A stretch of 9,061 bases of DNA from the NCBI GenBank assembly GCA_002730365.1, contig PBZZ01000054.1, positions 11,218-20,278 of the forward strand, written 5' to 3'. Within the stretch, counting starts at the first letter, position 1. The number at the start of each line of letters is the position of its first letter. Shown in pieces: positions 1 to 6,508 of the stretch. The notes under the pieces are model-generated. The model was not told where the DNA came from and searched no databases. It was given only the letters and a program-made list of their open reading frames with translations. A program made the position numbers and the translations under genes. Source of the DNA: Deltaproteobacteria bacterium. Lineage in GTDB: Bacteria; SAR324; NAC60-12.

Positions 1-44
1 CCCGGTTATTTTCTTATCCCTACAAACTTCTAAATTTATTTTTT

Positions 45-78
45 TCAACCAATTATTTTGGTTGACTTGTTTGATTGA
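45..78. promoter_or_regulatory. Candidate operator: three 13-bp-spaced half-sites
   Basis: A perfect inverted repeat with 8-bp arms, TCAACCAA at 45-52 and TTGGTTGA at 58-65, is separated by 5 bp. A third copy in direct orientation, TTGATTGA at 71-78 (7 of 8 matches), follows. The three half-sites start at 45, 58 and 71, an exact 13-bp step. The middle one overlaps the possible -35 box at 62-67. The arms are followed by no T-run on either strand, so a terminator is unlikely. A related 7-of-8 half-site lies on the opposite strand at 3897-3904, just before the SorC-type regulator gene. That this is the regulator's binding site is inference. Confidence 0.45.
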
Positions 79-90
79 ACTCTCTAGTTT
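62..90 (+). promoter_or_regulatory. Possible sigma70 promoter for the transport operon
   Basis: TTGACT at 62-67 matches five of six bases of the -35 consensus. After a 17-bp spacer comes TAGTTT at 85-90, which matches three of six bases of the -10 consensus. It lies about 100 bp ahead of the binding-protein start and overlaps the half-site array, as expected for a regulated promoter. The weak -10 keeps confidence low. Confidence 0.3.
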
Positions 91-111
91 TTGGCTTTCG
101 CTCGATAAATG

Positions 112-130
112 AGCAATTGCCCATATTGCT
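112..130. repeat. Short inverted repeat in the leader
   Basis: AGCAAT at 112-117 and ATTGCT at 125-130 are perfect 6-bp inverted arms with a 7-bp spacer. The left arm overlaps the 8-bp palindrome GCAATTGC at 113-120. It lies downstream of the possible promoter and could be a second operator or a small leader hairpin. The short length makes chance occurrence quite possible. Confidence 0.25.
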
Positions 131-191
131 GAAAAACTACTGTGAATGGACACATTGTTTTTCATCAACAAACTCCAACTTGTGAGGACTT

Positions 192-1178
192 ATGAAGAAA
201 ATTGGATCAGCATTTCGTCTGCTGCTCTGTGGTTTTGTTCTGTTGGCATGGACTAGCGTGGCTCAAGCCGGTGGTCACAAAAAACTCACGATTGCTCTGA
301 TTCCAGGACTTACAACAGATGCCTTCTACATCACGATGCGCAAGGGTGCTGAACTCGCTGCAGAAGGCTTGGGAGTGGAGTTGATGTTCCAGGGAGCCCC
401 AGACTTCAACCCAACCTTGCAAGTACCCGTTCTCAACTCAGTGATTGCGAAGAAGCCTGATGCGATTCTCATTGCTCCAACAGACAAGCAGCAATTGATC
501 TCACCGCTAAAGGCCGCTCATGATGCAGGGATTATTGTAGTGACTGTCGATACCTTCATTGACGACGGTAACTATCAGGATGGTTCTGGAATGGGTGATT
601 TTCCGATGTCTTACGTTGCTTCTGACAATGTTCTCGGTGGCAAAATGGCGGCCCGAGCTCTCGCCAAAGCAATTGGTGAGAAAGGAAAAGTCTATGTCTC
701 CAACGTTCGACCTGGTATTTCCACCACGGACCAGCGGGAAGAGGGCTTCAAGATGGAGATTCAAAATTACCCCAACATCACCCTGCTGAACACACAGTAC
801 AATGACAACGACGCAAACAAGGCTGCGGCTCAGTTACAGGCAGTTGCCGCTCGCAACCAAGACATTGCTGGAGTCTTCGGGGCGAATCTCTTCTCTGCTG
901 TTGGTGCAGCCGACGGTGTGAAAGCCTTGGGTAAGAGTGGTCAGATCAAGGTTGCTGCCTTCGATGCACCATCTCGTATTGTAAATGACATCAACAGTGG
1001 CTTGATTGACCTAGCCATCGCTCAGCATCCGGCAGAGATTGGTTACTATGGGGTGATGACCGCCTACGCTGTGCTGAAGAAGCAGTCTGTACCTATCTCC
1101 ATTGGTACCGGCTTCACTGTGATGGACAAGTCTAACATCAGTGATCCTGAAATCAGCAAGTACGTCTATTCTGACTGA
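192..1178 (+). CDS. Periplasmic sugar ABC transporter substrate-binding protein (RbsB-type)
   Basis: This 328-residue protein is the periplasmic receptor of the ABC importer encoded by the next two genes. Residues 1-26 form a Sec signal peptide: a positive MKK start, a hydrophobic core, and a probable cleavage after AQA at 26. There is no lipobox, so it should be soluble in the periplasm. The mature part follows the Peripla_BP_4 ribose-type fold: a first strand with IALIPG at 34-39, VTVD ending at D120, STTDQREEGF at 177-186, FDAP at 257-260 and AIAQHP at 275-280. D120, D180, Q181, R182, D258 and Q278 are likely ligand contacts by analogy with RbsB and LsrB. A segment after D120 (121-140, rich in Gly and Asp) appears longer than in RbsB. 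The start is supported by a GAGG Shine-Dalgarno at 184-187. AI-2 specificity is unlikely because the LsrB lysine position is Gly here and the LsrB Pro/Ala pair is absent. The substrate is probably a monosaccharide or sugar derivative. Confidence 0.92.
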   Translation: MKKIGSAFRLLLCGFVLLAWTSVAQAGGHKKLTIALIPGLTTDAFYITMRKGAELAAEGLGVELMFQGAPDFNPTLQVPVLNSVIAKKPDAILIAPTDKQQLISPLKAAHDAGIIVVTVDTFIDDGNYQDGSGMGDFPMSYVASDNVLGGKMAARALAKAIGEKGKVYVSNVRPGISTTDQREEGFKMEIQNYPNITLLNTQYNDNDANKAAAQLQAVAARNQDIAGVFGANLFSAVGAADGVKALGKSGQIKVAAFDAPSRIVNDINSGLIDLAIAQHPAEIGYYGVMTAYAVLKKQSVPISIGTGFTVMDKSNISDPEISKYVYSD

Positions 1179-1194
1179 TTCCTTTCCTCAATCA

Positions 1195-1222
1195 CGAGAA
1201 ACTTCTCAGCAGAAGTTTCTCG
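1195..1222 (+). other. Perfect 12-bp hairpin after the binding-protein gene
   Basis: CGAGAAACTTCT at 1195-1206 pairs without mismatch with AGAAGTTTCTCG at 1211-1222 around a CAGC loop. It begins 17 bases after the binding-protein stop codon. Only three T follow shortly after, so it is not a classical intrinsic terminator. Its likely role, known from other ABC operons, is to protect the binding-protein mRNA from 3' decay or to weaken read-through, giving more binding protein than membrane components. Confidence 0.7.
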
Positions 1223-1236
1223 CTGACTTTACCAGG

Positions 1237-1314
1237 GTGCGTGCTCTCCAAAAATAGTCGCTCGGAGATGCCATTCCTTTGCTTCCTCCCTGGGGAATGG
1301 GCACGCACGTGCCC
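1237..1314 (+). other. Structured spacer RNA: potential three-way junction with a competing hairpin
   Basis: Three helices fit together. GTGCGTGC at 1237-1244 pairs with GCACGCAC at 1301-1308. TCTCC at 1245-1249 pairs with GGAGA at 1264-1268. CCATTCC at 1271-1277 pairs with GGAATGG at 1294-1300. The helices abut directly, with only two unpaired bases (1269-1270) at the junction. A local hairpin, GGGCAC at 1299-1304 with GTGCCC at 1309-1314, would use the same bases and exclude the outer helix. The pairings are seen directly. A regulatory role is inference. Confidence 0.45.
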
Positions 1315-1351
1315 GACAACTCTTCTGCCAACCACTCCTGAGTAGTGCCTG

Positions 1352-2332
1352 ATGAGACTGGATGTGATCCGTTCAATTTGGCCTTGGCTATTCCTTCTTT
1401 CGATGTCGGTTTTCTTCGAGGTCTGGGCTAGACTTGCCTACGACACTTCTTTTCTGTTCAATCTCTTCAATATTCAGAGCATTCTGACTTTCGCCGCTGC
1501 TCCACTGCTACTTGGGATTGGTGTAACTTTTGTGATCATTGCTGGAGGGATCGATCTGTCCATCGGATTCGCAATGGGATTCGCTGCTGTTGTATTTGCT
1601 ACGATCACTTCTAGTCTCGGGGGACAAGATCCGCTTTTCGCCCTCTCTATTGGTGTAATTGCCACTATGTTGATCGTGATGGTGCCCGGAATGATCAACG
1701 GTTGGCTAATTGCCGGTCTTCATATCCCTCCCTTCATCGGAACTCTTGGAATGTACGGTGTAGCCCGAGGACTTGGGTTTATTGTGGCCGATGGTGTGAC
1801 TGTCCCAGTGAATAACCCAATTCTTTTCCAATTGGGTACTACCAAGATTTTTGGACTGATTCCTGTCCCAGTTCTGATCACAGCCATTGTTGTTCTCATC
1901 GCTCACTTTGTACTGTCCCAAACTCGATTTGGTCAGTACACCTACGCCATTGGAGGAAATCGAGAAGCTGCCCTGCGGGCTGGGATCAATGTGAAACGAC
2001 ACACCCTGTTGCTCTATATGATCTCAGCTGGATTTGCTGGTCTGGCCGGCTTGATCTATACCGCCCGCTTCTCCGCTGGTGCTGCTCAGGCTGGAGAACC
2101 CCTCCTACTTGATTCCATCGCAGCAGTCTTCATTGGAGGGGCCAGTTTCTTTGGGGGATCAGGAAAAATCTTTGGAACCGTCATCGGGGCTCTGGTGATT
2201 GCGGTGATTCAGTTTGGGCTCGTGTTTGTCGATGTAGAGCCCTTCTGGCAGTTCCTGGCTGTGGGAGTCGTGATCATTGTGGCTGTATTTGTTGACCAGT
2301 CACGCACCCGCGTGTCCAACGGGGGAAAATGA
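1352..2332 (+). CDS. Sugar ABC transporter permease (RbsC-type)
   Basis: This 326-residue, very hydrophobic inner-membrane protein belongs to the BPD_transp_2 family (RbsC, XylH, AraH, LsrC/D). About eight to ten membrane segments can be seen, for example near 9-27, 42-64, 97-121, 161-188, 216-236 and 300-315. Family marks are GGIDLSIG at 65-72, the INGWLI stretch at 115-120 followed by IPPFIGTLGM, and the cytoplasmic loop GGNREAALRAGI at 201-212, which is expected to contact the ATPase. Only one permease gene is present, so a homodimeric pore is likely. The ATG at 1352 is the only reasonable start; its ribosome site is poor (TGAG at 1339-1342). With the structured spacer upstream this suggests lower expression than the binding protein. 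Its stop codon overlaps the start of the ATPase gene, indicating translational coupling. Confidence 0.93.
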   Translation: MRLDVIRSIWPWLFLLSMSVFFEVWARLAYDTSFLFNLFNIQSILTFAAAPLLLGIGVTFVIIAGGIDLSIGFAMGFAAVVFATITSSLGGQDPLFALSIGVIATMLIVMVPGMINGWLIAGLHIPPFIGTLGMYGVARGLGFIVADGVTVPVNNPILFQLGTTKIFGLIPVPVLITAIVVLIAHFVLSQTRFGQYTYAIGGNREAALRAGINVKRHTLLLYMISAGFAGLAGLIYTARFSAGAAQAGEPLLLDSIAAVFIGGASFFGGSGKIFGTVIGALVIAVIQFGLVFVDVEPFWQFLAVGVVIIVAVFVDQSRTRVSNGGK

Positions 2333-3066
2333 TGCTAGAAGTCAATGGAGTGTCTAAGCACTTCGGGGGAGTCAAGGCGCTTAACAACGTCAGTATGAAT
2401 CTCCAAGCAGGAGAAGTACTGGCACTAGCTGGAGATAATGGAGCCGGCAAATCCACGTTGATCAAGGTCATTTCGGGAGTGCACGCGCCTGACAAAGGCT
2501 CACTGGCTTATCAAGGCCAACCTCTCCGTGCTAATTCACCTCTACAAGCCCGTAATCTAGGAATTGAGACGATCTATCAAGATCTTGCGCTGGCAGACAA
2601 TCTTGATGTGGGTGCTAACATCTTTCTAGGAAGGGAGCCAATGAAATCCTTTCTAGGAATGGCAAAGGTCATTGATCGTCGAAAAATGCTGAAAGAATCA
2701 AGAGAAGTCTTGCATTCGCTGGACATTGAAATTCCAGAAAGTTCTCTGGAACAACCTGTGCGCAATTTGTCAGGGGGCCAACGACAAGCGATTGCGATCA
2801 GTCGCGCAATTTACTGGAATGCAAAATTGCTCATTATGGATGAACCGACTGCTGCCCTGGGTGTACCGGAACAACGCAAGGTGCTGGAGTTGATCGACAA
2901 ACTGCGCACACAGAAAATCGGAATCATCTTCATCTCCCACAATCTAAATGACATTTTTGCAGCTTCAGACCGGATTCTGATTCTACGACAGGGACGCGTG
3001 GTGGGAGAAAACAAGATCAGCGAAACCAGTCGAGAAGAAGTAGTCAGTCAAATGGTGTCTGGCTGA
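2329..3066 (+). CDS. Sugar ABC transporter ATP-binding protein, single domain
   Basis: This cytoplasmic ATPase powers the importer. Numbering from ATG 2329, all motifs are intact: Walker A GDNGAGKST at 35-43, Q-loop glutamine Q84, signature LSGGQRQ at 147-153, Walker B LLIMDEP at 167-173 with catalytic E172, and switch histidine H204 in ISHN. At 245 residues it is a single nucleotide-binding domain, half the size of RbsA, XylG or LsrA, and resembles the FrcA-type single-domain ATPases. It would act as a homodimer with two permease copies. Two starts lie in tandem (ATGATG, 2329 and 2332). The G-run at 2321-2325 is 3 bases from the first and 6 from the second, so 2332 may be used. Either start overlaps the permease stop TGA at 2330-2332. 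Confidence 0.93.
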   Translation: MMLEVNGVSKHFGGVKALNNVSMNLQAGEVLALAGDNGAGKSTLIKVISGVHAPDKGSLAYQGQPLRANSPLQARNLGIETIYQDLALADNLDVGANIFLGREPMKSFLGMAKVIDRRKMLKESREVLHSLDIEIPESSLEQPVRNLSGGQRQAIAISRAIYWNAKLLIMDEPTAALGVPEQRKVLELIDKLRTQKIGIIFISHNLNDIFAASDRILILRQGRVVGENKISETSREEVVSQMVSG

Positions 3067-3097
3067 AACGTGATACATCCAAGTAAGGAGTATTTTG

Positions 3098-3892
3098 ATG
3101 TTGAAAGAGAAAAACTTACGAACCCGACGTCTGTTTCGTAACAATGGTCGTTCCCTGGTTATTGCCATGGATCATGCCCGAGTCTTTGATACCGTTACAG
3201 GTCTCAAGGACATTGCTGAGGTCGTCAAAGCGGTAAGGGCTGGAGGAGCAGATTCAATTCTCACTCCTTGGGGTTCTACCGTAGCTGCTGCGGAGGCACT
3301 AGATGGGGGAGGCTGCTGGCTCAGCGTGGATGTCACACCTCAAAGTATCACCAGCACCGTGGAAATGGCGTTGCGTCTGGGTGTAGACGGGATCAAAGTC
3401 GAGGTCTATCCTTGGTGTGATCCGAAAGATGACTACTTCAAGCGCTATCACGGGAACGAATCCGTCCTGCACGGAATGCAACTCGCTGCTGAATGTCAGA
3501 AATGGGGGATTCCATTGATGATTGAGAGCGTCCCTGGCGGCTGGCCCAATGAGACCATGCGTACTCCGGAGATGGTCGCTGCTGCAAGTCGTGTAGCTGC
3601 TGAAGCAGGTGCGGATTATGTAAAAACCTTCTACACCGGCGATAAGGAGAGTTTCCGCACTGTCTTGGATAACTGCACGGTTCCCGTATTAATTCTTGGT
3701 GGGCCAAAATCAGATTCTGATCGGGGAATCCTACAGATGGTACGTGATGCGATGGATGTTGGTGCAGTCGGAATCACAATGGGACGCAATGTCTGGGGCC
3801 ACGCCAACATCGAAGGAATGACCACGGCACTTGCTGCCATCATTCATGAAGATGCGAGTGTCGATACAGCCTACCGCTTGGTAAAATCCTAG
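3098..3892 (+). CDS. Class I aldolase, DhnA/LsrF/DeoC-type TIM barrel
   Basis: This 264-residue protein is a Schiff-base aldolase or thiolase of the DeoC/LacD superfamily, nearest in pattern to DhnA-type fructose-bisphosphate aldolase and to LsrF. Visible marks are VIAMDHAR at 21-28 with D25, GIKVEVYPW at 98-106, MIESVPGG at 141-148, the lysine K176 in ADYVKTFYTG as likely Schiff-base residue, GGPK at 201-204, and the phosphate-binding GRNVWGH at 229-235. It is shorter than LsrF (about 290) and typical DhnA (about 260-350). The start is ATG 3098, preceded by a good AAGGAG at 3085-3090 with 7-base spacing; a TTG at 3095 is less likely. It lies 31 bp after the ATPase gene in the same operon. 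Together with the FGGY kinase it suggests phosphorylation followed by aldol cleavage. The exact substrate is not known. Confidence 0.85.
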   Translation: MLKEKNLRTRRLFRNNGRSLVIAMDHARVFDTVTGLKDIAEVVKAVRAGGADSILTPWGSTVAAAEALDGGGCWLSVDVTPQSITSTVEMALRLGVDGIKVEVYPWCDPKDDYFKRYHGNESVLHGMQLAAECQKWGIPLMIESVPGGWPNETMRTPEMVAAASRVAAEAGADYVKTFYTGDKESFRTVLDNCTVPVLILGGPKSDSDRGILQMVRDAMDVGAVGITMGRNVWGHANIEGMTTALAAIIHEDASVDTAYRLVKS

Positions 3893-3919
3893 GCTTCCAA
3901 CCAATCCAATTACGCTTCG

Positions 3920-4885
3920 ATGCCTCGTCCTGATTCTGACCTGATTGCCCGGATTGCCTGGCGATATTATGTCCAGAAGCAGAATCAGGCAGAGATTGCA
4001 GCCAACCTAAATCTCTCTCGCCAGAGTGTTCAGCGCTACCTGAGCCAGGCCTTGGAACAGGGAATTGTGGTCACACGCATTGACCACCGTTACCTGAGCG
4101 AATGCATGGAGCTTGGTCAGGAGCTGAAAGCTCGCTACCTTCTTGATCTCTGCGAAGTTACTCCAGCCTCTGTGGAGCAAAGCGCTGAGGAAGTATTTCA
4201 AAGTCTCTGTGTACTGGGTGCCCAGATGATGGAACGCTTCATCCGCAGCGAAGAACCATGTACCTTTGCACTCGGGAGCGGGCAGACAATTCGCCGCAGC
4301 ATCCACCACCTCGAGGAGTTTCAACGTACCGATCACAGCGTTACTTCTCTGGTTGGTTTTACCACACCCGAAGGCAATCCCAGCGAATTTGATCTAGTCA
4401 CTCCTTTTGCAGAAAAAACCGGTGCTCAAGGATATTACTTTCCTGCCCCACTGGTCCTTCCTACTCTTGCTGAAAAACAGCTGCTGGAACAGTTGACTGT
4501 CTATCAACGTGTCATGAAAATCGTTGAACAGGCCAGCGTTGCCTTCGCCAGTGTCTCACCACTGCATACCAACTCAGCTTTTCTGAAAGAAGGCTTGATG
4601 ACTACTGAGGAATGGCAAAATCTTCAAAAAAAGGGAGCTTGTGCGGAATTGCTCGGTAGAGTTCTGGATGAGAATGGTCGATTGCTTAATAAAGAGTTCA
4701 CCGACCGATTGGCTGGTGAGGTATTGAAGCCCAGCCCAGATCGGCTGTTTGTTTGCATCTCTGGAGGTGCCCAAAAGCATCAAGCTCTGTACTCTATTCT
4801 TCAGGGAAGGTGGGTCAATGGCCTCGTAACAGATGAACAAACTGCCCATTACCTGTTGCAGATGCCCCCCACTTCGGTTAGATGA
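3920..4885 (+). CDS. SorC/LsrR-family sugar-responsive transcriptional regulator
   Basis: This 321-residue regulator has an N-terminal helix-turn-helix (about 22-42, QNQAEIAANLNLSRQSVQRY) and a C-terminal sugar-phosphate-binding domain (about 60-315). Motifs of the SorC family effector domain are present: ALGSGQT at 117-123, YYFPAPLV at 172-179, a KKGACAELLGR segment at 237-247 matching the family's GAVGDILGR, SGGAQKHQAL at 281-290 and LVTDEQTA at 302-309. RIAWRYY at 11-17 closely resembles LsrR. SorC proteins usually repress or activate their own catabolic operon and respond to a phosphorylated sugar, which here would be the product of the neighbouring kinase. No clear Shine-Dalgarno precedes the ATG. 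It lies 27 bp after the aldolase gene, so it is probably co-transcribed and kept at a low level. A candidate operator half-site lies at 3897-3904. Confidence 0.88.
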   Translation: MPRPDSDLIARIAWRYYVQKQNQAEIAANLNLSRQSVQRYLSQALEQGIVVTRIDHRYLSECMELGQELKARYLLDLCEVTPASVEQSAEEVFQSLCVLGAQMMERFIRSEEPCTFALGSGQTIRRSIHHLEEFQRTDHSVTSLVGFTTPEGNPSEFDLVTPFAEKTGAQGYYFPAPLVLPTLAEKQLLEQLTVYQRVMKIVEQASVAFASVSPLHTNSAFLKEGLMTTEEWQNLQKKGACAELLGRVLDENGRLLNKEFTDRLAGEVLKPSPDRLFVCISGGAQKHQALYSILQGRWVNGLVTDEQTAHYLLQMPPTSVR

Positions 4886-4919
4886 AGACCCACGATTAAC
4901 AAATTCAATCATTTTCTAA

Positions 4920-4948
4920 GAGAAGTCCAACAGCAGCTTCTCATTTTT
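4920..4948 (+). terminator. Weak intrinsic terminator-like hairpin
   Basis: GAGAAG at 4920-4925 pairs with CTTCTC at 4937-4942, and a run of five T at 4944-4948 follows. The stem has only 6 bp with half GC and an 11-base loop, so termination would be partial. It would separate the regulator gene from the kinase gene, leaving the kinase to read-through or to a promoter I could not identify in the 80-bp gap. Confidence 0.4.
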
Positions 4949-4965
4949 AGCCAGAGGTTTATCTC

Positions 4966-6501
4966 ATGACTTCCCCTTTGCTCTTAGGTGTAGACGCTGG
5001 ATCCAGTCGAGTTCGAGCACTTATTTTCACATTAGAAGGAGACATTGTTGCCGAAGGTAGCGTTACTCCTCCACTGGAAACGCCATATCCTGGCTGGGCA
5101 ACCTTGGATGCAGATCAACTCTGGCAGGCTTGCTGGCAGGCAATTCGTCGAGCCGTGCGGCAGGTAGAAAACCCCAAGCGAATTCAGTCTATAGCTGTGA
5201 CCAGTGTGGCTGAAGCTGGAGTACCCTTGGATGAAGATGATCGACCTCTGCACCCGATCATCGCCTGGTACGACACACGCACAAAGCCACAAGCCCAACG
5301 CCTTGCAGAACAAATAGGTGAACAGCGACTGTTTGATACAACTGGATTGAACATCTCTCCAATCTACACTCTCTGCAAGCAGCTCTGGCTACGCGAACAC
5401 AAACCAGAAGTCTTCAAGTCAACTCGTCGCTGGCTCCACACCGCAGACTACCTGGCTTGGCGTCTCTGTGGCATTCCAGCCACTGACTATAGTTTAGCCT
5501 CTCGGACCTTTGCACTTGATATTCATTCCTTGCAACTTGCTAGTGGTTTGCTGGAAGAAGTTGGTATTCCACCAAGCTGGTACCAGGAGTTTGTTCCATC
5601 TGGCACGCGACTGGGCCACATTCTTCCGGAAGTTGCTGAAGCTACCGGATTGTCACAGAATTGCCTGGTCTCTGCTGGTGGACATGATCACCTGATTGGT
5701 TCGATTGTCGCTGGAGCTCTGACCTCTGGGACCTTAGTCAACTCCATGGGAACAGCCGAGGGGGTGATGATATTCATGGACAAGCCTCTAGCGGACCCAA
5801 CACTTGGACGCCAGGGTTATGCTCAGGGTGTAGTGGTTACTGATCGGCCCTACTACTACTTAGTTGGGGGTCTCTTCACATCAGGAGGTGCGGTTCAATG
5901 GTTCCACCAACTGACAGAACAGCACTACAGCCACGAGCGGTTGATTGAGGAAGCTTCAAAGATCAACCCAGGATGTAACGGATTGCTCTTCATGCCTCAT
6001 CTGCGCATGGGCTCGCCACCCAATGCAGTGGAACAGGCCCGTGGCGCTTTCCTTGGTTTTGGTACTTACACTAATCATTGGCAGATGTATCGATCGATTC
6101 TGGAAGGAATGGCCTGCGATATTCGCATGATCACAGAAGCGATGATAAAACCTCTGCCTGAAAATTCAGTGCAACGAATTCATTGCATTGGCGGGGAAAG
6201 CCAAAACCGGATATTGATGCAGATCAAGGCTGCCGTTCTAAAACGTCCATTGCAACGTTTGAATATGACCGAAGCTGTCAGCCTGGGTGCAGCCCTTTTG
6301 GGTGGAATAGGAGCGGGGTTATTCAAGAATCTGGAAGAAGCGCTAGGAGGTCTGAAATATGGTGCCGAGACAATTGAACCAGATCCCGCGACGATGGAGG
6401 CCTATCAAGCTCACTACGAGCAAATTTACACACCAGCCTGGCGACTGCTACAACCGATGCAGGAACGGTTGCAGCAGCTTTATCCGGTTTCTCTCGACTG
6501 A
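4966..6501 (+). CDS. FGGY-family carbohydrate kinase
   Basis: This 511-residue cytoplasmic kinase has full family length. The N-terminal FGGY domain opens with the phosphate-1 motif GVDAGSSRVRALIF at 8-21, with D10, followed by IIAWYDTRT at 98-106. The C-terminal domain carries the catalytic base D241 in SAGGHDH, the phosphate-2 motif NSMGTAEG at 259-266, the GGLFTSGGAVQWF stretch at 301-313, the adenosine motif CIGGESQN at 407-414 and TEAVSLGAALLGGIGAGLF at 435-453. The pattern resembles xylulokinase and gluconokinase groups as well as LsrK; specificity cannot be told. AGAGG at 4953-4957 gives a good ribosome site 8 bases from the ATG. Its product is a plausible effector for the SorC regulator and a plausible substrate for the aldolase. 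The stop codon is 7 bp from the stop of the convergent gene. Confidence 0.92.
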   Translation: MTSPLLLGVDAGSSRVRALIFTLEGDIVAEGSVTPPLETPYPGWATLDADQLWQACWQAIRRAVRQVENPKRIQSIAVTSVAEAGVPLDEDDRPLHPIIAWYDTRTKPQAQRLAEQIGEQRLFDTTGLNISPIYTLCKQLWLREHKPEVFKSTRRWLHTADYLAWRLCGIPATDYSLASRTFALDIHSLQLASGLLEEVGIPPSWYQEFVPSGTRLGHILPEVAEATGLSQNCLVSAGGHDHLIGSIVAGALTSGTLVNSMGTAEGVMIFMDKPLADPTLGRQGYAQGVVVTDRPYYYLVGGLFTSGGAVQWFHQLTEQHYSHERLIEEASKINPGCNGLLFMPHLRMGSPPNAVEQARGAFLGFGTYTNHWQMYRSILEGMACDIRMITEAMIKPLPENSVQRIHCIGGESQNRILMQIKAAVLKRPLQRLNMTEAVSLGAALLGGIGAGLFKNLEEALGGLKYGAETIEPDPATMEAYQAHYEQIYTPAWRLLQPMQERLQQLYPVSLD

Positions 6502-6508
6502 TTTCCAT

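Noticed and set aside
507..789. Overlapping open frames on both strands inside the binding-protein gene, and similar ones elsewhere
   Set aside because: They lie in other frames of clearly conserved genes, show no domain pattern and have no supporting ribosome sites.
192..1178. LsrB (autoinducer-2 binding protein)
   Set aside because: The lysine and Pro/Ala ligand positions of LsrB are not kept, although the TDQ motif is. General RbsB-type is the safer call.
1195..1222. Intrinsic terminator ending the binding-protein transcript
   Set aside because: The stem is strong but no T-run follows, and the permease and ATPase are needed with the binding protein. A stabiliser or attenuating hairpin fits better.
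3095..3097. TTG start for the aldolase
   Set aside because: ATG at 3098 immediately follows and sits 7 bases from a strong AAGGAG.
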